Source: an uncultured Mediterraneibacter sp.
GTDB taxonomy: Bacteria > Bacillota > Clostridia > Lachnospirales > Lachnospiraceae
Length of the DNA: 64,000 bases
Assembly (NCBI RefSeq): GCF_944377805.1
Contig: NZ_CALWFZ010000007.1
Span: forward strand, 43,603 to 107,602
Direction: 5' to 3'
The notes beneath the pieces were generated by a model that saw only the letters and a list, made by a program, of their open reading frames with translations, made no database searches and was not told where the DNA came from. The translations under genes and the position numbers were made by a program. Each line of letters opens with the position of its first letter. Position 1 is the stretch's first letter. Below, piece after piece: positions 8,763-17,389 of the stretch.

Positions 8763-9443
8763 TTATTTCACTCCGTATGTTTCATAGTATGCATCGATTG
8801 CCGTCTTTAATGTATCGTCGATTATAACTTTTCCATTGTACTCTCTGTTGTACAGACACTCGACCACGTCTTCCATAGTAACAATAGCCGCAGTGTCAAA
8901 CCCATAGAGATCTTTGACCTCATCAAGCGCGCATTTCTCGCCGCCTTTACCGACTTCCATACGGTTCAAGGATACGATCAGCCCCACAATCGTCACATCA
9001 GCGGCGCCTCTCACTTTCGGAACTGTCTCTTCCATAGATTTTCCGGATGTGGTTACATCCTCAATCATGATAACCCTGTCACCGTCTTTTAACTTGCTTC
9101 CGAGAAAGCTCCCCTTATCCGCGCCGTGATCCTTCTCCTCTTTTCTGTCGGAACAGTACCGCACTTCTTTTCCATACAGTTCACTGTAGGCAATCGCCGT
9201 CACTACGCTGAGCGGGATTCCTTTGTATGCAGGGCCGAACAATACGTCAAAGTCATCTCCGTATGTATCATGGATAGCCTTCGCATAATACTCACCCAGC
9301 TTTTTAAGCTGCGAGCCTGTCACATATGCTCCCGCATTCATAAAGAACGGTGACTTTCTACCGCTCTTCAGGGTGAATTCACCGAATTTCAGGACATCGC
9401 TGTCCACCATGAACTGAATAAACTCCTGCTTGTACTGTTCCAT
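8763..9443 (-). CDS. pyrE: Orotate phosphoribosyltransferase
   Basis: 226 residues. Joins orotate to PRPP to form OMP (pyrimidine step 5). The PRPP-binding loop (VMIEDVTTSGKSMEETV) and the catalytic-loop region (RKEEKDHGADKG) are intact. It is the fourth pyr gene in this leftward group but is separated from pyrD by about 230 bases holding a repeat and a hairpin, so it may be partly uncoupled from pyrFKD. Confidence 0.97.
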   Translation of the reverse strand: MEQYKQEFIQFMVDSDVLKFGEFTLKSGRKSPFFMNAGAYVTGSQLKKLGEYYAKAIHDTYGDDFDVLFGPAYKGIPLSVVTAIAYSELYGKEVRYCSDRKEEKDHGADKGSFLGSKLKDGDRVIMIEDVTTSGKSMEETVPKVRGAADVTIVGLIVSLNRMEVGKGGEKCALDEVKDLYGFDTAAIVTMEDVVECLYNREYNGKVIIDDTLKTAIDAYYETYGVK

Positions 9444-9530
9444 ATCCCCTGTAACCTCCTGTTTCTAATTCTTTACAATTCTAACATACCCCAATAAATT
9501 TTTCAATTATGCAGTAATCCCAATTACATA

Positions 9531-9570
9531 AAGTGCCAAAAGGCACATTCCAGGATTGTAAGCGGTCGCC
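9531..9570. repeat. Intergenic repeat, copy A
   Basis: A 40-base sequence, 38/40 identical to 12457-12496. It begins with the small palindrome GTGCC-AAAA-GGCAC and ends in ATTGTAAGCGGTCGCC. Parts of it recur at 43019 and 52767. It lies between pyrD (ending at 9674) and pyrE. Confidence 0.75.
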
Positions 9571-9620
9571 AGGGACTCAGGAATGCCCGGACTTTGGCTC
9601 GTCGTCATCACAACGAACAG

Positions 9621-9643
9621 AGGAAGCGGATTTACCGCTTCCT
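9621..9643 (-). terminator. Hairpin downstream of pyrD
   Basis: A perfect 9-bp stem, AGGAAGCGG / CCGCTTCCT, with a 5-base loop, 31 bases after the pyrD stop. The U-run is weak, so it may be a leaky terminator that lowers pyrE expression. Confidence 0.45.
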
Positions 9644-9673
9644 CTTCTTATCAGATCTGCCGCGCCGCCTGCC

Positions 9674-10579
9674 TCAGTCATTGACAATGCCGATCATCTC
9701 ATCCACACTCTCAAAGCCCTGCTGCCTCATATACTCCTCAATCCCATCAACGATGTCCATCGTCACGCCCGGATCATGGAAGTTCGCCGTTCCCACAGAT
9801 ACGGCGCTGGCTCCTGCCAGAATCATCTCTATGGCGTCCTCCGCTTTCGCAATGCCTCCCATACCGATCACAGGTACTTTCACCGCATTGGCCGCCTCGT
9901 ACACCATACGCACCGCAATCGGATGAATGGCCGGCCCGGATACGCCCCCGGTCTTATTGGCCAGAGCAAATGTCTTCCGGTGAATATCAATCTTCATCCC
10001 CGTAATCGTATTGATCAGCGATACCGCGTCAGCTCCGCCCGCCTCCACAGCTCTCGCCATGTCCGCGATACTTGTCACATTGGGACTCAGTTTCATAATA
10101 ACGGGCTGTCCGGCATATTTCTTCACCGCCCTGGTGATCTCTTCAGCAGCCTTTGGATTCTGCCCGAAAGCAATCCCGCCTTCTTTTACATTCGGACAGG
10201 AAATATTGATTTCCAGCATATCCACATCCTCATCCGCAAGACGCTCTGCCACCTGACAGTAATCTTCCACAGATTTCCCGCACACATTGACAATAATCTT
10301 CGTGTCATACTTTTTCAGAAACGGGATATCTCTCTCGCAGAACACATCAATCCCGGGATTCTGAAGCCCGACAGCGTTCATCATACCGCCGTAAGTCTCC
10401 GCCACTCTCGGCGTTGGATTGCCGGTCCAGGGAACATTCGCCACTCCCTTTGTCGTCACAGCTCCCAAACGGTTCAGATCTACATAATCCGCGAACTCCA
10501 CACCTGAACCAAAGGTGCCTGATGCCACGGTGACCGGATTTTTCCACTCTACTCCGGCAATATTTACTTTCATATTCAT
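9674..10579 (-). CDS. pyrD: Dihydroorotate dehydrogenase, class 1B catalytic subunit
   Basis: 301 residues. Oxidises dihydroorotate to orotate with FMN. The active-site loop INISCPNVKEGG carries the cysteine that marks class 1. Gly-rich phosphate-binding segments for FMN (IGMGGIAKAEDA, GASAVSVGTANF) lie near the C-terminus. The adjacent pyrK gene confirms the NAD-dependent 1B type. The start codon overlaps the pyrK stop by one base. Confidence 0.97.
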   Translation of the reverse strand: MNMKVNIAGVEWKNPVTVASGTFGSGVEFADYVDLNRLGAVTTKGVANVPWTGNPTPRVAETYGGMMNAVGLQNPGIDVFCERDIPFLKKYDTKIIVNVCGKSVEDYCQVAERLADEDVDMLEINISCPNVKEGGIAFGQNPKAAEEITRAVKKYAGQPVIMKLSPNVTSIADMARAVEAGGADAVSLINTITGMKIDIHRKTFALANKTGGVSGPAIHPIAVRMVYEAANAVKVPVIGMGGIAKAEDAIEMILAGASAVSVGTANFHDPGVTMDIVDGIEEYMRQQGFESVDEMIGIVND

Positions 10580-11361
10580 CAGATCTCCACCTCCGTAGAC
10601 AGGAATACCGGACCGTCTTTACAGATCCGCTTGTTGTGTACATGGCTGTGGCCGTCTATCTCTTTTGACCGGCACACGCATGCCAGGCAGGCGCCGATCC
10701 CGCATGCCATACGCTCCTCCAGAGAAATATAACACTCGATGCCCTTCTCCCCGGCATAGTTTTTGATCGCTCTTAACATTGGCGTCGGGCCGCAGGCATA
10801 GATGATATCCGCCTCAAGGTCATTTTCCCGGACAGCGTCCAGCACATTCCCCCTGGTGCCCGCGCTTCCGTCTTCTGTGGAAATATAGACTTCCCCGTTC
10901 TTCTCGAATTCCTGTTTTAGGAACGTCTCCTTATCCCTGTATCCTATAATGATCTGTTTCTTCTCACAGTTCATTGCTTTTGCCAGTTCCAGAATCGGAG
11001 GCACGCCGATCCCGCCGCCTATAAGAAACACTTTTCTCCCTTCTGCTTTCTCATAGGGAAATCCGTTCCCAAGCGGCCCGATCACCGGTATCACATCCCC
11101 TTCCTTCATACGGGAAAACTCTTCTGTCCCGGTTCCCTTTCCTGTCACACGGTATACAACGCGCAGCCTTCCGTTTTCACGGTCGATCTCGCAGACACTG
11201 ATCGGACGGGGCAGAAGTTTGCCCGCATCCTTTGTATACATAGAGATAAACTGCCCCGGTTTCGCTTCAGACGCCGCCTCCGTCCTGATCCACATGCTGT
11301 AAATATCTTCTGCGATCCGCTCCTGGGAGATCACGGTCGCGTTTTCCTTTTTCTTTGCCAT
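10579..11361 (-). CDS. pyrK: Dihydroorotate dehydrogenase electron-transfer subunit
   Basis: 260 residues. An FAD/NAD-binding ferredoxin-reductase fold with a C-terminal [2Fe-2S] site. Visible features are the FAD motif RPISVCEI, the nucleotide-binding GGGIGVPPI, and the cluster cysteines in MACGIGACLACVC plus a distal Cys in NKRICKDGPVF. It passes electrons from PyrD to NAD+. AAGGAG precedes the ATG, and it is 68 bases after pyrF. Confidence 0.97.
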   Translation of the reverse strand: MAKKKENATVISQERIAEDIYSMWIRTEAASEAKPGQFISMYTKDAGKLLPRPISVCEIDRENGRLRVVYRVTGKGTGTEEFSRMKEGDVIPVIGPLGNGFPYEKAEGRKVFLIGGGIGVPPILELAKAMNCEKKQIIIGYRDKETFLKQEFEKNGEVYISTEDGSAGTRGNVLDAVRENDLEADIIYACGPTPMLRAIKNYAGEKGIECYISLEERMACGIGACLACVCRSKEIDGHSHVHNKRICKDGPVFLSTEVEI

Positions 11362-11429
11362 AGCTGCTCCTTCTCGATTATACCTTTTTCTGTCGCGTTA
11401 AGCGCAGGTTCCCTCTTTATCTGCCCGTT

Positions 11430-12356
11430 CTACCTGCCCTCAAGCGCTCCACTGATATCGTCGATCATATCTTCCACTGCCGCTCTCGACGCGTCGCCGA
11501 AGTTCTTCTCTCCATATTTGGAGTAAGCTTCCTGTCTGTAAGCGGCGATAATTCCCCGGGAGGAGTTCACAATCGCTCCTAGACCATCCTCATTAAAGAA
11601 ATGAACCAGATCTTTCCCCCGGCCTCCCTGAGCGCCATAACCCGGCACAAGGATATAAGCCTTCGGCATAATACGTCTGAGTATTTTTCCCATTTCCGGG
11701 TACGTCGCGCCCACAACGGCACCCACATAGCTGTACTCATCTCCCATACAGTCCGCGCCCCATTCGGCGACCTTTTCTCCTACCAGCTCATAGAGCGGTC
11801 GTCCGTCGATTTCGCGGTCCTGGAACTCGCCGCTGGAAGGATTGGATGTCTTCACAAGAACGAAGATTCCTTTTTTCTCTTCCCTGCACACTTTGATAAA
11901 CGGATTCACTCCGTCAGAACCCAGATATGGATTCACCGTGGCAAAGTCTTCGCCAAAGGGAATGTACTCTTTGCCCCCGACAGTCACTTTCCCGAGATGG
12001 CCTGCGGCATACGCTTCTGACGTCGAACCTATATCGCCTCTCTTAATATCTCCGATCACCACCAGATCTTTTGATTTACAGTAATCTACGGTTTTCCGGA
12101 ACGCCGCCACTCCGGGAACGCCAAACTGTTCGTACATTGCGATCTGGGGCTTTACAGCCGGAATCAGATCATGGGTTTTATCTACGATCTCTTTGTTAAA
12201 CTGCCAGATTGCCTCGGCGGCTCCCTCTAAAGTTTCTCCATATTCTTTAAAGGCCTTATCCTGTATATACTGCGGAATATAGCTGAGCATAGGGTCAAGT
12301 CCGACAACGATCGGAGCTCCTGTTTTCTTTATCCTGGCCACTAATTTATTGATCAT
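11430..12356 (-). CDS. pyrF: Orotidine 5'-phosphate decarboxylase
   Basis: 308 residues, the longer (type 2) PyrF form. Decarboxylates OMP to UMP. The catalytic Lys/Asp motif is DIKRGDIGST; VVGLDP at the start and VPGYGAQGG near the end bind phosphate. It is first in the pyrF-pyrK-pyrD operon and has its own promoter. The leader of about 50 bases is too short for the PyrR-type attenuator common in Firmicutes. Confidence 0.97.
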   Translation of the reverse strand: MINKLVARIKKTGAPIVVGLDPMLSYIPQYIQDKAFKEYGETLEGAAEAIWQFNKEIVDKTHDLIPAVKPQIAMYEQFGVPGVAAFRKTVDYCKSKDLVVIGDIKRGDIGSTSEAYAAGHLGKVTVGGKEYIPFGEDFATVNPYLGSDGVNPFIKVCREEKKGIFVLVKTSNPSSGEFQDREIDGRPLYELVGEKVAEWGADCMGDEYSYVGAVVGATYPEMGKILRRIMPKAYILVPGYGAQGGRGKDLVHFFNEDGLGAIVNSSRGIIAAYRQEAYSKYGEKNFGDASRAAVEDMIDDISGALEGR

Positions 12357-12415
12357 CTGCTTTCCCTCCGTTTTCTCTGAATATGCCTGTCACCTTACAG
12401 GCCGTGGATTTACTT

Positions 12416-12444
12416 ATTATACCATAAGTCCAACACTTAGTAAA
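12416..12444 (-). promoter_or_regulatory. Predicted sigma-A promoter of the pyrFKD operon
   Basis: On the minus strand: TTTACT (12439-12444), a 17-base spacer, TATAAT (12416-12421). The short leader holds a small CCTGT/ACAGG stem and a GGAGGG site. Confidence 0.65.
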
Positions 12445-12456
12445 ACAAATCCCCGG

Positions 12457-12496
12457 AAGTGCCAAAAGTCACATTCCGGGATTGTAAGCGGTCGCC
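12457..12496. repeat. Intergenic repeat, copy B
   Basis: 38/40 identical to 9531-9570. With its flanks it can fold as CCCGGAA-GTG...CAC-TTCCGGG, followed on the minus strand by GATTTGTTTT, so this copy may also act as a terminator just upstream of the pyrF promoter. Confidence 0.75.
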
Positions 12497-12506
12497 ATCA
12501 CAAAGA

Positions 12507-12536
12507 AACGCCTGAAGTTCTGTCCCTTCAAGCGTT
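12507..12536 (-). terminator. Probable terminator of the DUF2752 gene
   Basis: AACGCCTGAAG (12507-12517) pairs with CTTCAAGCGTT (12526-12536) with one mismatch; TTTCTTTG follows on the minus strand. It is about 60 bases past the DUF2752 stop. Confidence 0.55.
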
Positions 12537-12598
12537 CCTTTATCGAGTAAGTTCTTCGTGCTGCCGACTCGGGAAGGCCTCGCTAAGAACTCGAGTTT

Positions 12599-13054
12599 TT
12601 AAGAAAGTATCTGCCACATTCCCCCCGGCGCTAACAGCGTAAACGGGAACACCGGTATGTTCCGCAGTATCCCGTAGATAAATATGCCGATCAGCAGCCA
12701 CACGAGAGCCCGCACGCTGATCTTTTTATCTACATGATTCCCTCCTGTGATCATCCAGTCCATCGCACGGACCGCGATATACACCCCGATCAGCGGAAGG
12801 AGAATCGTCATAAGCGGATTATAGCAGAATGCGTCCACAAATCTGAAATGTAAAATAGAATAGCATGCTCTTCCGGCTCCACAGCCCGGACAGTAAAATC
12901 CTGTCACAAGATAAATCAGGCAGGGAAGCGGATGGCTGTGGGGATCGTGAAAATACAGATACAGAGCCCCAAAAGCAGCGGCCGCTCCCGCACAAAGTAC
13001 GAGCGCGACCCTCATTTTTCTATTTTTCTGGATTCGTTGTGCCAGTTCTAACAT
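12599..13054 (-). CDS. DUF2752 membrane protein
   Basis: 151 residues with about four hydrophobic segments. The family signature CPGCGAGRACYSILHF is at about residues 55-70, right after the second helix. Function is unknown; proteins of this family are often found beside CD225/dispanin-type genes, as here, where the next gene upstream (13080-13682) is of that type and only 25 bases away. The two are probably co-transcribed. Confidence 0.85.
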   Translation of the reverse strand: MLELAQRIQKNRKMRVALVLCAGAAAAFGALYLYFHDPHSHPLPCLIYLVTGFYCPGCGAGRACYSILHFRFVDAFCYNPLMTILLPLIGVYIAVRAMDWMITGGNHVDKKISVRALVWLLIGIFIYGILRNIPVFPFTLLAPGGMWQILS

Positions 13055-13079
13055 CGATCAATCCATTCTCTTTCTGATT

Positions 13080-13682
13080 TTAATAATAGTAGTATGATCC
13101 TGCTCCGATCAGTCCGCCATAGCTGATTGCAAGGATGAGATTTGCGAGGAATCCCACTACAAAAGCTACGATGATCCAGATTCTTGCGGTCTTAGCGGCT
13201 TTCTCCGCACCTGCCAAATCTCCTGTTGTCACTGAGCTGTTGATCTTGGCGGAATATACAATGGCTACAATACCAAACGGAATACAGCAGCATATTGTAG
13301 AGATGATAGAAAGCACCAGATACGGCACCCAGTTGATCTGCTTATCCGGCTCAGATCCTGTCTGGTATGTCGGCTGTGCCTGATACGGCTGGCTGTTCTG
13401 ATAATCAGAAGTATAACCATACTGCGGCTGAGCGTCCTGATACTGTGTCTGAGTTTCTGTATTCGGCTGAGTCTCCGTCTGCGGCTGAGCCTCTGCCTGC
13501 GGCGCTGAACTCTCCGGCTGTGCCACTGTCTCTGTCTGCTGTGCAGCCGCGTCAATCGGAGCGTTCGTTTCTGTCTGAGGGGTCACTGTTTCAGCGCCCG
13601 CCTCATCCGGCTGCTGCGCTCCGCAGTGCGGACAGAATTTTGCACCGTCCTCAATTTCATGATAACATTTGATACAATTCAT
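13080..13682 (-). CDS. Zinc-ribbon protein with C-terminal CD225/dispanin membrane domain
   Basis: 200 residues in three parts: a zinc ribbon at 1-20 (CIKC and CPHC pairs), a Gln/Thr/Glu-rich low-complexity linker at about 25-110 with many QTET/QPQ repeats, and two membrane helices at about 118-140 and 165-190 matching the CD225/dispanin fold (LSIISTICCCIPFGIVAIVYS, AAKTARIW). Such proteins are common in Firmicutes and their function is unknown. It pairs with the DUF2752 gene downstream. Confidence 0.82.
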   Translation of the reverse strand: MNCIKCYHEIEDGAKFCPHCGAQQPDEAGAETVTPQTETNAPIDAAAQQTETVAQPESSAPQAEAQPQTETQPNTETQTQYQDAQPQYGYTSDYQNSQPYQAQPTYQTGSEPDKQINWVPYLVLSIISTICCCIPFGIVAIVYSAKINSSVTTGDLAGAEKAAKTARIWIIVAFVVGFLANLILAISYGGLIGAGSYYYY

Positions 13683-13794
13683 TTGCCTTACCTCACTCTC
13701 GTAATCGTAATATACTTATTAAAGTACTTTCATTATCATACCATTGATCGAGAGAAAAATCATCAAAAATTTTGTAAATTTTTGTTGAACTGTA

Positions 13795-14421
13795 TCAAAT
13801 ACCTGTTTGTGCCGTTTTTACCTTGCATGTGTGGATCATTCCCAGCTTCATAAGCACAGGTCTCAGAGCATTATAGAGCACGCCTACAAGAACTACCGAC
13901 ACCACCGCATTGACAAACGTCGTTGCCGTACTCCACTTCGCCAACACCTCGGCCATCTGCTGAGGCTGCCCCATAACATACTGGTTATAGAAAAATCCGA
14001 CCAGCGGGTCCGCGATCACGTTAAAACCAAGTCCGGCCACCGATGCGATCAGACTCCAGCGAAACACATACTTCTTATCTGTACTCTCATTGATCTTTGC
14101 GATTCTGTGCGCTACCAGGCCGACGATCAGTCCGATGCAGAGCTTCAGGACGAATGTTTTCGGAGCTACTGTAATGTAGACCGGATCCATAATATCTGCA
14201 AGCCCCATTCCAATCGCTCCGGCAATCCCGCCGTACCAGCCCCCCAGAATCAATGCGGCCAGCACACAGAAAGCATTCCCGATATGAAGCGAGGTTGCGT
14301 CTCCTCCCGGCATCGGTATCTTGATCTGTAGAAATGTAAAGGACACAAAACACAAGGCTGCCATAAGCGCTGTCTGCGCGATTTTCATAACTTTTGTATA
14401 TGTCTCGTTTCTCTGTTCCAT
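13795..14421 (-). CDS. ECF transporter S component
   Basis: 208 residues with six predicted helices. The N-terminal helix (TALMAALCFVSFTFLQIKIP) and the ALILGGWYGGIAGAIGMGLADI segment match ECF-type substrate-capture subunits (PF12822). It would bind a vitamin or its precursor and work with the shared EcfA/EcfT module encoded elsewhere. No riboswitch that would reveal the vitamin is visible in the 120 bases upstream. Confidence 0.8.
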   Translation of the reverse strand: MEQRNETYTKVMKIAQTALMAALCFVSFTFLQIKIPMPGGDATSLHIGNAFCVLAALILGGWYGGIAGAIGMGLADIMDPVYITVAPKTFVLKLCIGLIVGLVAHRIAKINESTDKKYVFRWSLIASVAGLGFNVIADPLVGFFYNQYVMGQPQQMAEVLAKWSTATTFVNAVVSVVLVGVLYNALRPVLMKLGMIHTCKVKTAQTGI

Positions 14422-14541
14422 AATGAGTTACCTCTTTTCCTGTATTGTCGTCTCACAGCGTCCGTACGGTCTTATATATCTCAACGCTACAGGTATATTA
14501 TCACTCATCTGGTTTTATTAAAACGTCCAGTTTCTTCTTTT

Positions 14542-17289
14542 TTATACAGGCCACTTTTTCTTTCCCAGCCTTACATGCTCCATCTCTCTCGCCGTATCGT
14601 CTTCCAGACAGTCAAAGAGATAAGTCTTAAGCGCCCCTTCCTTTCCCAGATGCTCGCCCCTTATCTCTCTTATGGCCAGTTCCACATCCTCCCGAAGTCC
14701 TGAAGCAGACATTCTGTGCGCTCCCTGGCCAAGGATAATTACCTGCTCCAGGGCATCCGAAGTCGCTACCGTAACCCGGTGCTTCCGCGCGATCCGGCGT
14801 ACAGTCTTCTCGATATACTGATCGGCTGTCTCTGCCTCTTTTGTGTACACAATATAGATATTGTGGTATTTGTCAACCTCACCGGGACTGCCTTCTACCT
14901 TATATGCATCGAACACAAGAATCAACGTACACTTCCGGTATCCCTGATAGTTGCACAGAATATCCGCCAGTTTTCCTCTTGCGGCAGACAGATCAGTTTC
15001 TGAAAGTTCCCGCAGTTCGTCCCACGCAAAGATAATGTTATAGCCGTCTACCAGGAGGTACTCTTCCTCTGCTTCTCTGTTGTTCTTCCCATGATATTTA
15101 CCGGAATCCGCGCCATCGCCCGCATGTGAATCCGCCTCTATTCTGACAGATGTGCTACTCACCTGCCGCCTCACAGGATCCGGAGTCCTCACATAGATGG
15201 CGTCCAGTTCCTCCTGCGTCAGTTCGATTGTCCGCGTTGCGGGGCGGGTCCGCGCCGGGGCAGGCTTTTCTTCCTCTCCGGCATCATTCCTCCGTCTGTT
15301 CTCTACATGCATATAGTCTTCCACCTGATACCAGGGGACGATAAATCCCGCTCCGTGAGCGCAGAACACAGAGTCCGATGTGTTCTCAACATCACTGTCG
15401 GGATCATATCCAAGTCTGTCAGTCACTTCTTCGGTGTTGTGACAGATGTCGTATCCTTTCAGCGTACAGAAGAGCCGCCCGAATCCGCCCGTATAAGCCG
15501 AGAATTCCTTCTGGTAGCCCCGCATTTCGGATACCGGAACTCGCCCGGTCAGAACCGTCTGGTCATTCTCTGTAAAGGGCCCCTCGAAACTGCCGCTCAT
15601 ACGCTGAATATCTGTCATCGCGCGTCCGACGCTTTCCACCGGAAGTTCCATCCGAAATTCATAGTATGGTTCTAAGAGCAGGCTCTCCGCCTTTCTGAGC
15701 CCCTGGCGTACTGCCCGGTATGTAGCCTGGCGGAAGTCACCGCCCTCTGTATGCTTTTGATGAGCTCTTCCTGAAATCAGGGTAATCTTTACATCCGTCA
15801 ACGCAGATCCGGTCAGAACGCCTCTATGTTCTTTCTCTTCCAGGTGAGTCAGTATCAGTCTCTGCCAGTTCCTGTCCAAAATATCCTCGCTGCAGTCAGC
15901 GGCAAACTGCATTCCCGATCCTCTCTCCCCCGGTTCAAGAAGCAGATGTACCTCGGCATAATGGCGAAGCGGCTCGAAATGGCCTACGCCTTCAACAGCA
16001 TCGGCTATCGTTTCTTTATAGACGATATTCCCCTCGCCAAATTTAATCAGTACTCCGTAGCGTTCCTTCACCATCTTCTGAAGTACTTCTGTCTGAACCT
16101 CTCCCATAAGCTGAATGTGGATCTCCTTCGCTTCCTCTGCCCATACGATGTGAAGCTGCGGTTCTTCCTCCTCTATCTGGCGCAGATTCTGAAGCATAGT
16201 GTGTACATCGCATCCGTCCGGCAGTTCGACTTTATAAGTGAGAACCGGTTCAAGCACCGGGAGCAGCGAATCTTCCTGGGCGCCGATTCCCTGCCCGGGA
16301 TATGTGCCTTCCAGTCCGGTGACAGCGCAGACTTCTCCCGCGGGAGCGCTTTTAAGCAGTTCATACTTATCCCCGGAATATCGCCGGATCTGATTCACTT
16401 TACCCTCTATTCCCGGCAGCGATTCTTTGACGCCAAGTTCCCCGCCGGTCACTTTCAGATAAGTCAGTCTGCTCCCCTGAGCATCTCTGCCGATCTTATA
16501 CACCTTCGCGCCAAATTCATCGGGATAAGAGGGCGTGATTGAATAGTCTCTGATCCCCTCCATAAGCGCTTCAATCCCTTCAGCTTTCAGCGCTGAGCCA
16601 AACCAACAGGGAAATACTTTCCGATCGGCAATCGCTCTTTTTACAGCCCCCTTATCAATAGATCCCGTCTCTAAATACTTCTCCAGAAGCTGCTCATCAC
16701 AGACCGCAAGACTCTCTATCCGCCGGGAAATCTCCTCCGGATCCGCACTGTCAGTCTCTTTCCCAAACAGTTTTTCAAAGTCCGCGCAGCCCTCGTCCAG
16801 ACGCTCCTGCAGTTCCCGCATAAGGCGCTCCCTGTCCGTTCCTTCCCGGTCCATCTTATTGATGAAGAGGAATACCGGCACCTCATATCTTTTCAGAAGC
16901 CGCCACAGAGTCACTGTATGCCCCTGTATACCGTCGGCCCCGCTGATTACAAGCACCGCACAGTCCAGCACTTGCAGAACTCTCTCCATCTCGGCTGAAA
17001 AATCCACATGGCCCGGTGTATCCAGAAGTGTAATATCAAGATCTTTCCATGAGAGCACCGCCTGCTTTGAAAAGATCGTAATCCCTCTCTCCCGCTCCAT
17101 CTCGTATGTATCCAGATGCGCGTCGCCGTGATCCACACGCCCCATACTGCGGATGCTGCCGCTTAAATAAAGCATCCCTTCTGACAAAGTAGTCTTTCCC
17201 GCATCCACATGGGCGAGAATGCCGATATTGATATGCCGTGATTGGTTTTTTCCTGGTTTGTCCGATATATGATCAGGTATGTTTTTCAT
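14542..17289 (-). CDS. Tet(M)/EF-G-like translational GTPase fused to a YacP/Rae1-like NYN nuclease domain
   Basis: About 915 residues from the ATG at 17289 (AAAGGG upstream); a longer TTG reading adds 20 poor residues. Residues 20-640 align with ribosomal-protection GTPases: P-loop AHVDAGKTTL, switch region RERGITI, DTPGHVDF, NKMD, then EF-G-like domains II-V. After a proline/arginine-rich linker (about 650-740) comes an NYN domain at about 743-885 with LLVDGYNII, LVFDAYKVEG, YTKEAETADQYIE and VATSDALEQ, matching B. subtilis Rae1, a ribosome-associated endonuclease cutting mRNA in the A site. The Tet(M) domain IV loop YSPVSTPADFR reads SGRAHQKHTEGGDFR here, so tetracycline resistance is doubtful. 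Role is inferred. Confidence 0.9.
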   Translation of the reverse strand: MKNIPDHISDKPGKNQSRHINIGILAHVDAGKTTLSEGMLYLSGSIRSMGRVDHGDAHLDTYEMERERGITIFSKQAVLSWKDLDITLLDTPGHVDFSAEMERVLQVLDCAVLVISGADGIQGHTVTLWRLLKRYEVPVFLFINKMDREGTDRERLMRELQERLDEGCADFEKLFGKETDSADPEEISRRIESLAVCDEQLLEKYLETGSIDKGAVKRAIADRKVFPCWFGSALKAEGIEALMEGIRDYSITPSYPDEFGAKVYKIGRDAQGSRLTYLKVTGGELGVKESLPGIEGKVNQIRRYSGDKYELLKSAPAGEVCAVTGLEGTYPGQGIGAQEDSLLPVLEPVLTYKVELPDGCDVHTMLQNLRQIEEEEPQLHIVWAEEAKEIHIQLMGEVQTEVLQKMVKERYGVLIKFGEGNIVYKETIADAVEGVGHFEPLRHYAEVHLLLEPGERGSGMQFAADCSEDILDRNWQRLILTHLEEKEHRGVLTGSALTDVKITLISGRAHQKHTEGGDFRQATYRAVRQGLRKAESLLLEPYYEFRMELPVESVGRAMTDIQRMSGSFEGPFTENDQTVLTGRVPVSEMRGYQKEFSAYTGGFGRLFCTLKGYDICHNTEEVTDRLGYDPDSDVENTSDSVFCAHGAGFIVPWYQVEDYMHVENRRRNDAGEEEKPAPARTRPATRTIELTQEELDAIYVRTPDPVRRQVSSTSVRIEADSHAGDGADSGKYHGKNNREAEEEYLLVDGYNIIFAWDELRELSETDLSAARGKLADILCNYQGYRKCTLILVFDAYKVEGSPGEVDKYHNIYIVYTKEAETADQYIEKTVRRIARKHRVTVATSDALEQVIILGQGAHRMSASGLREDVELAIREIRGEHLGKEGALKTYLFDCLEDDTAREMEHVRLGKKKWPV

Positions 17290-17389
17290 AGAAAAATCCC
17301 TTTCTGTACTGATTACGCACTCATAATCATAGCACAGAAAGGGGAACAAGTCGATCTGTTATCCGGGCATGTATTCTGGAAACAGCGTT

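Noticed and set aside
12357-12415. PyrR attenuator before pyrF
   Set aside because: The leader is only about 50 bases with one small stem and no terminator.
14542-17289. Calling this a tetracycline resistance gene
   Set aside because: The domain IV loop that contacts the drug site differs from Tet(M), and the C-terminal nuclease domain is foreign to resistance proteins.
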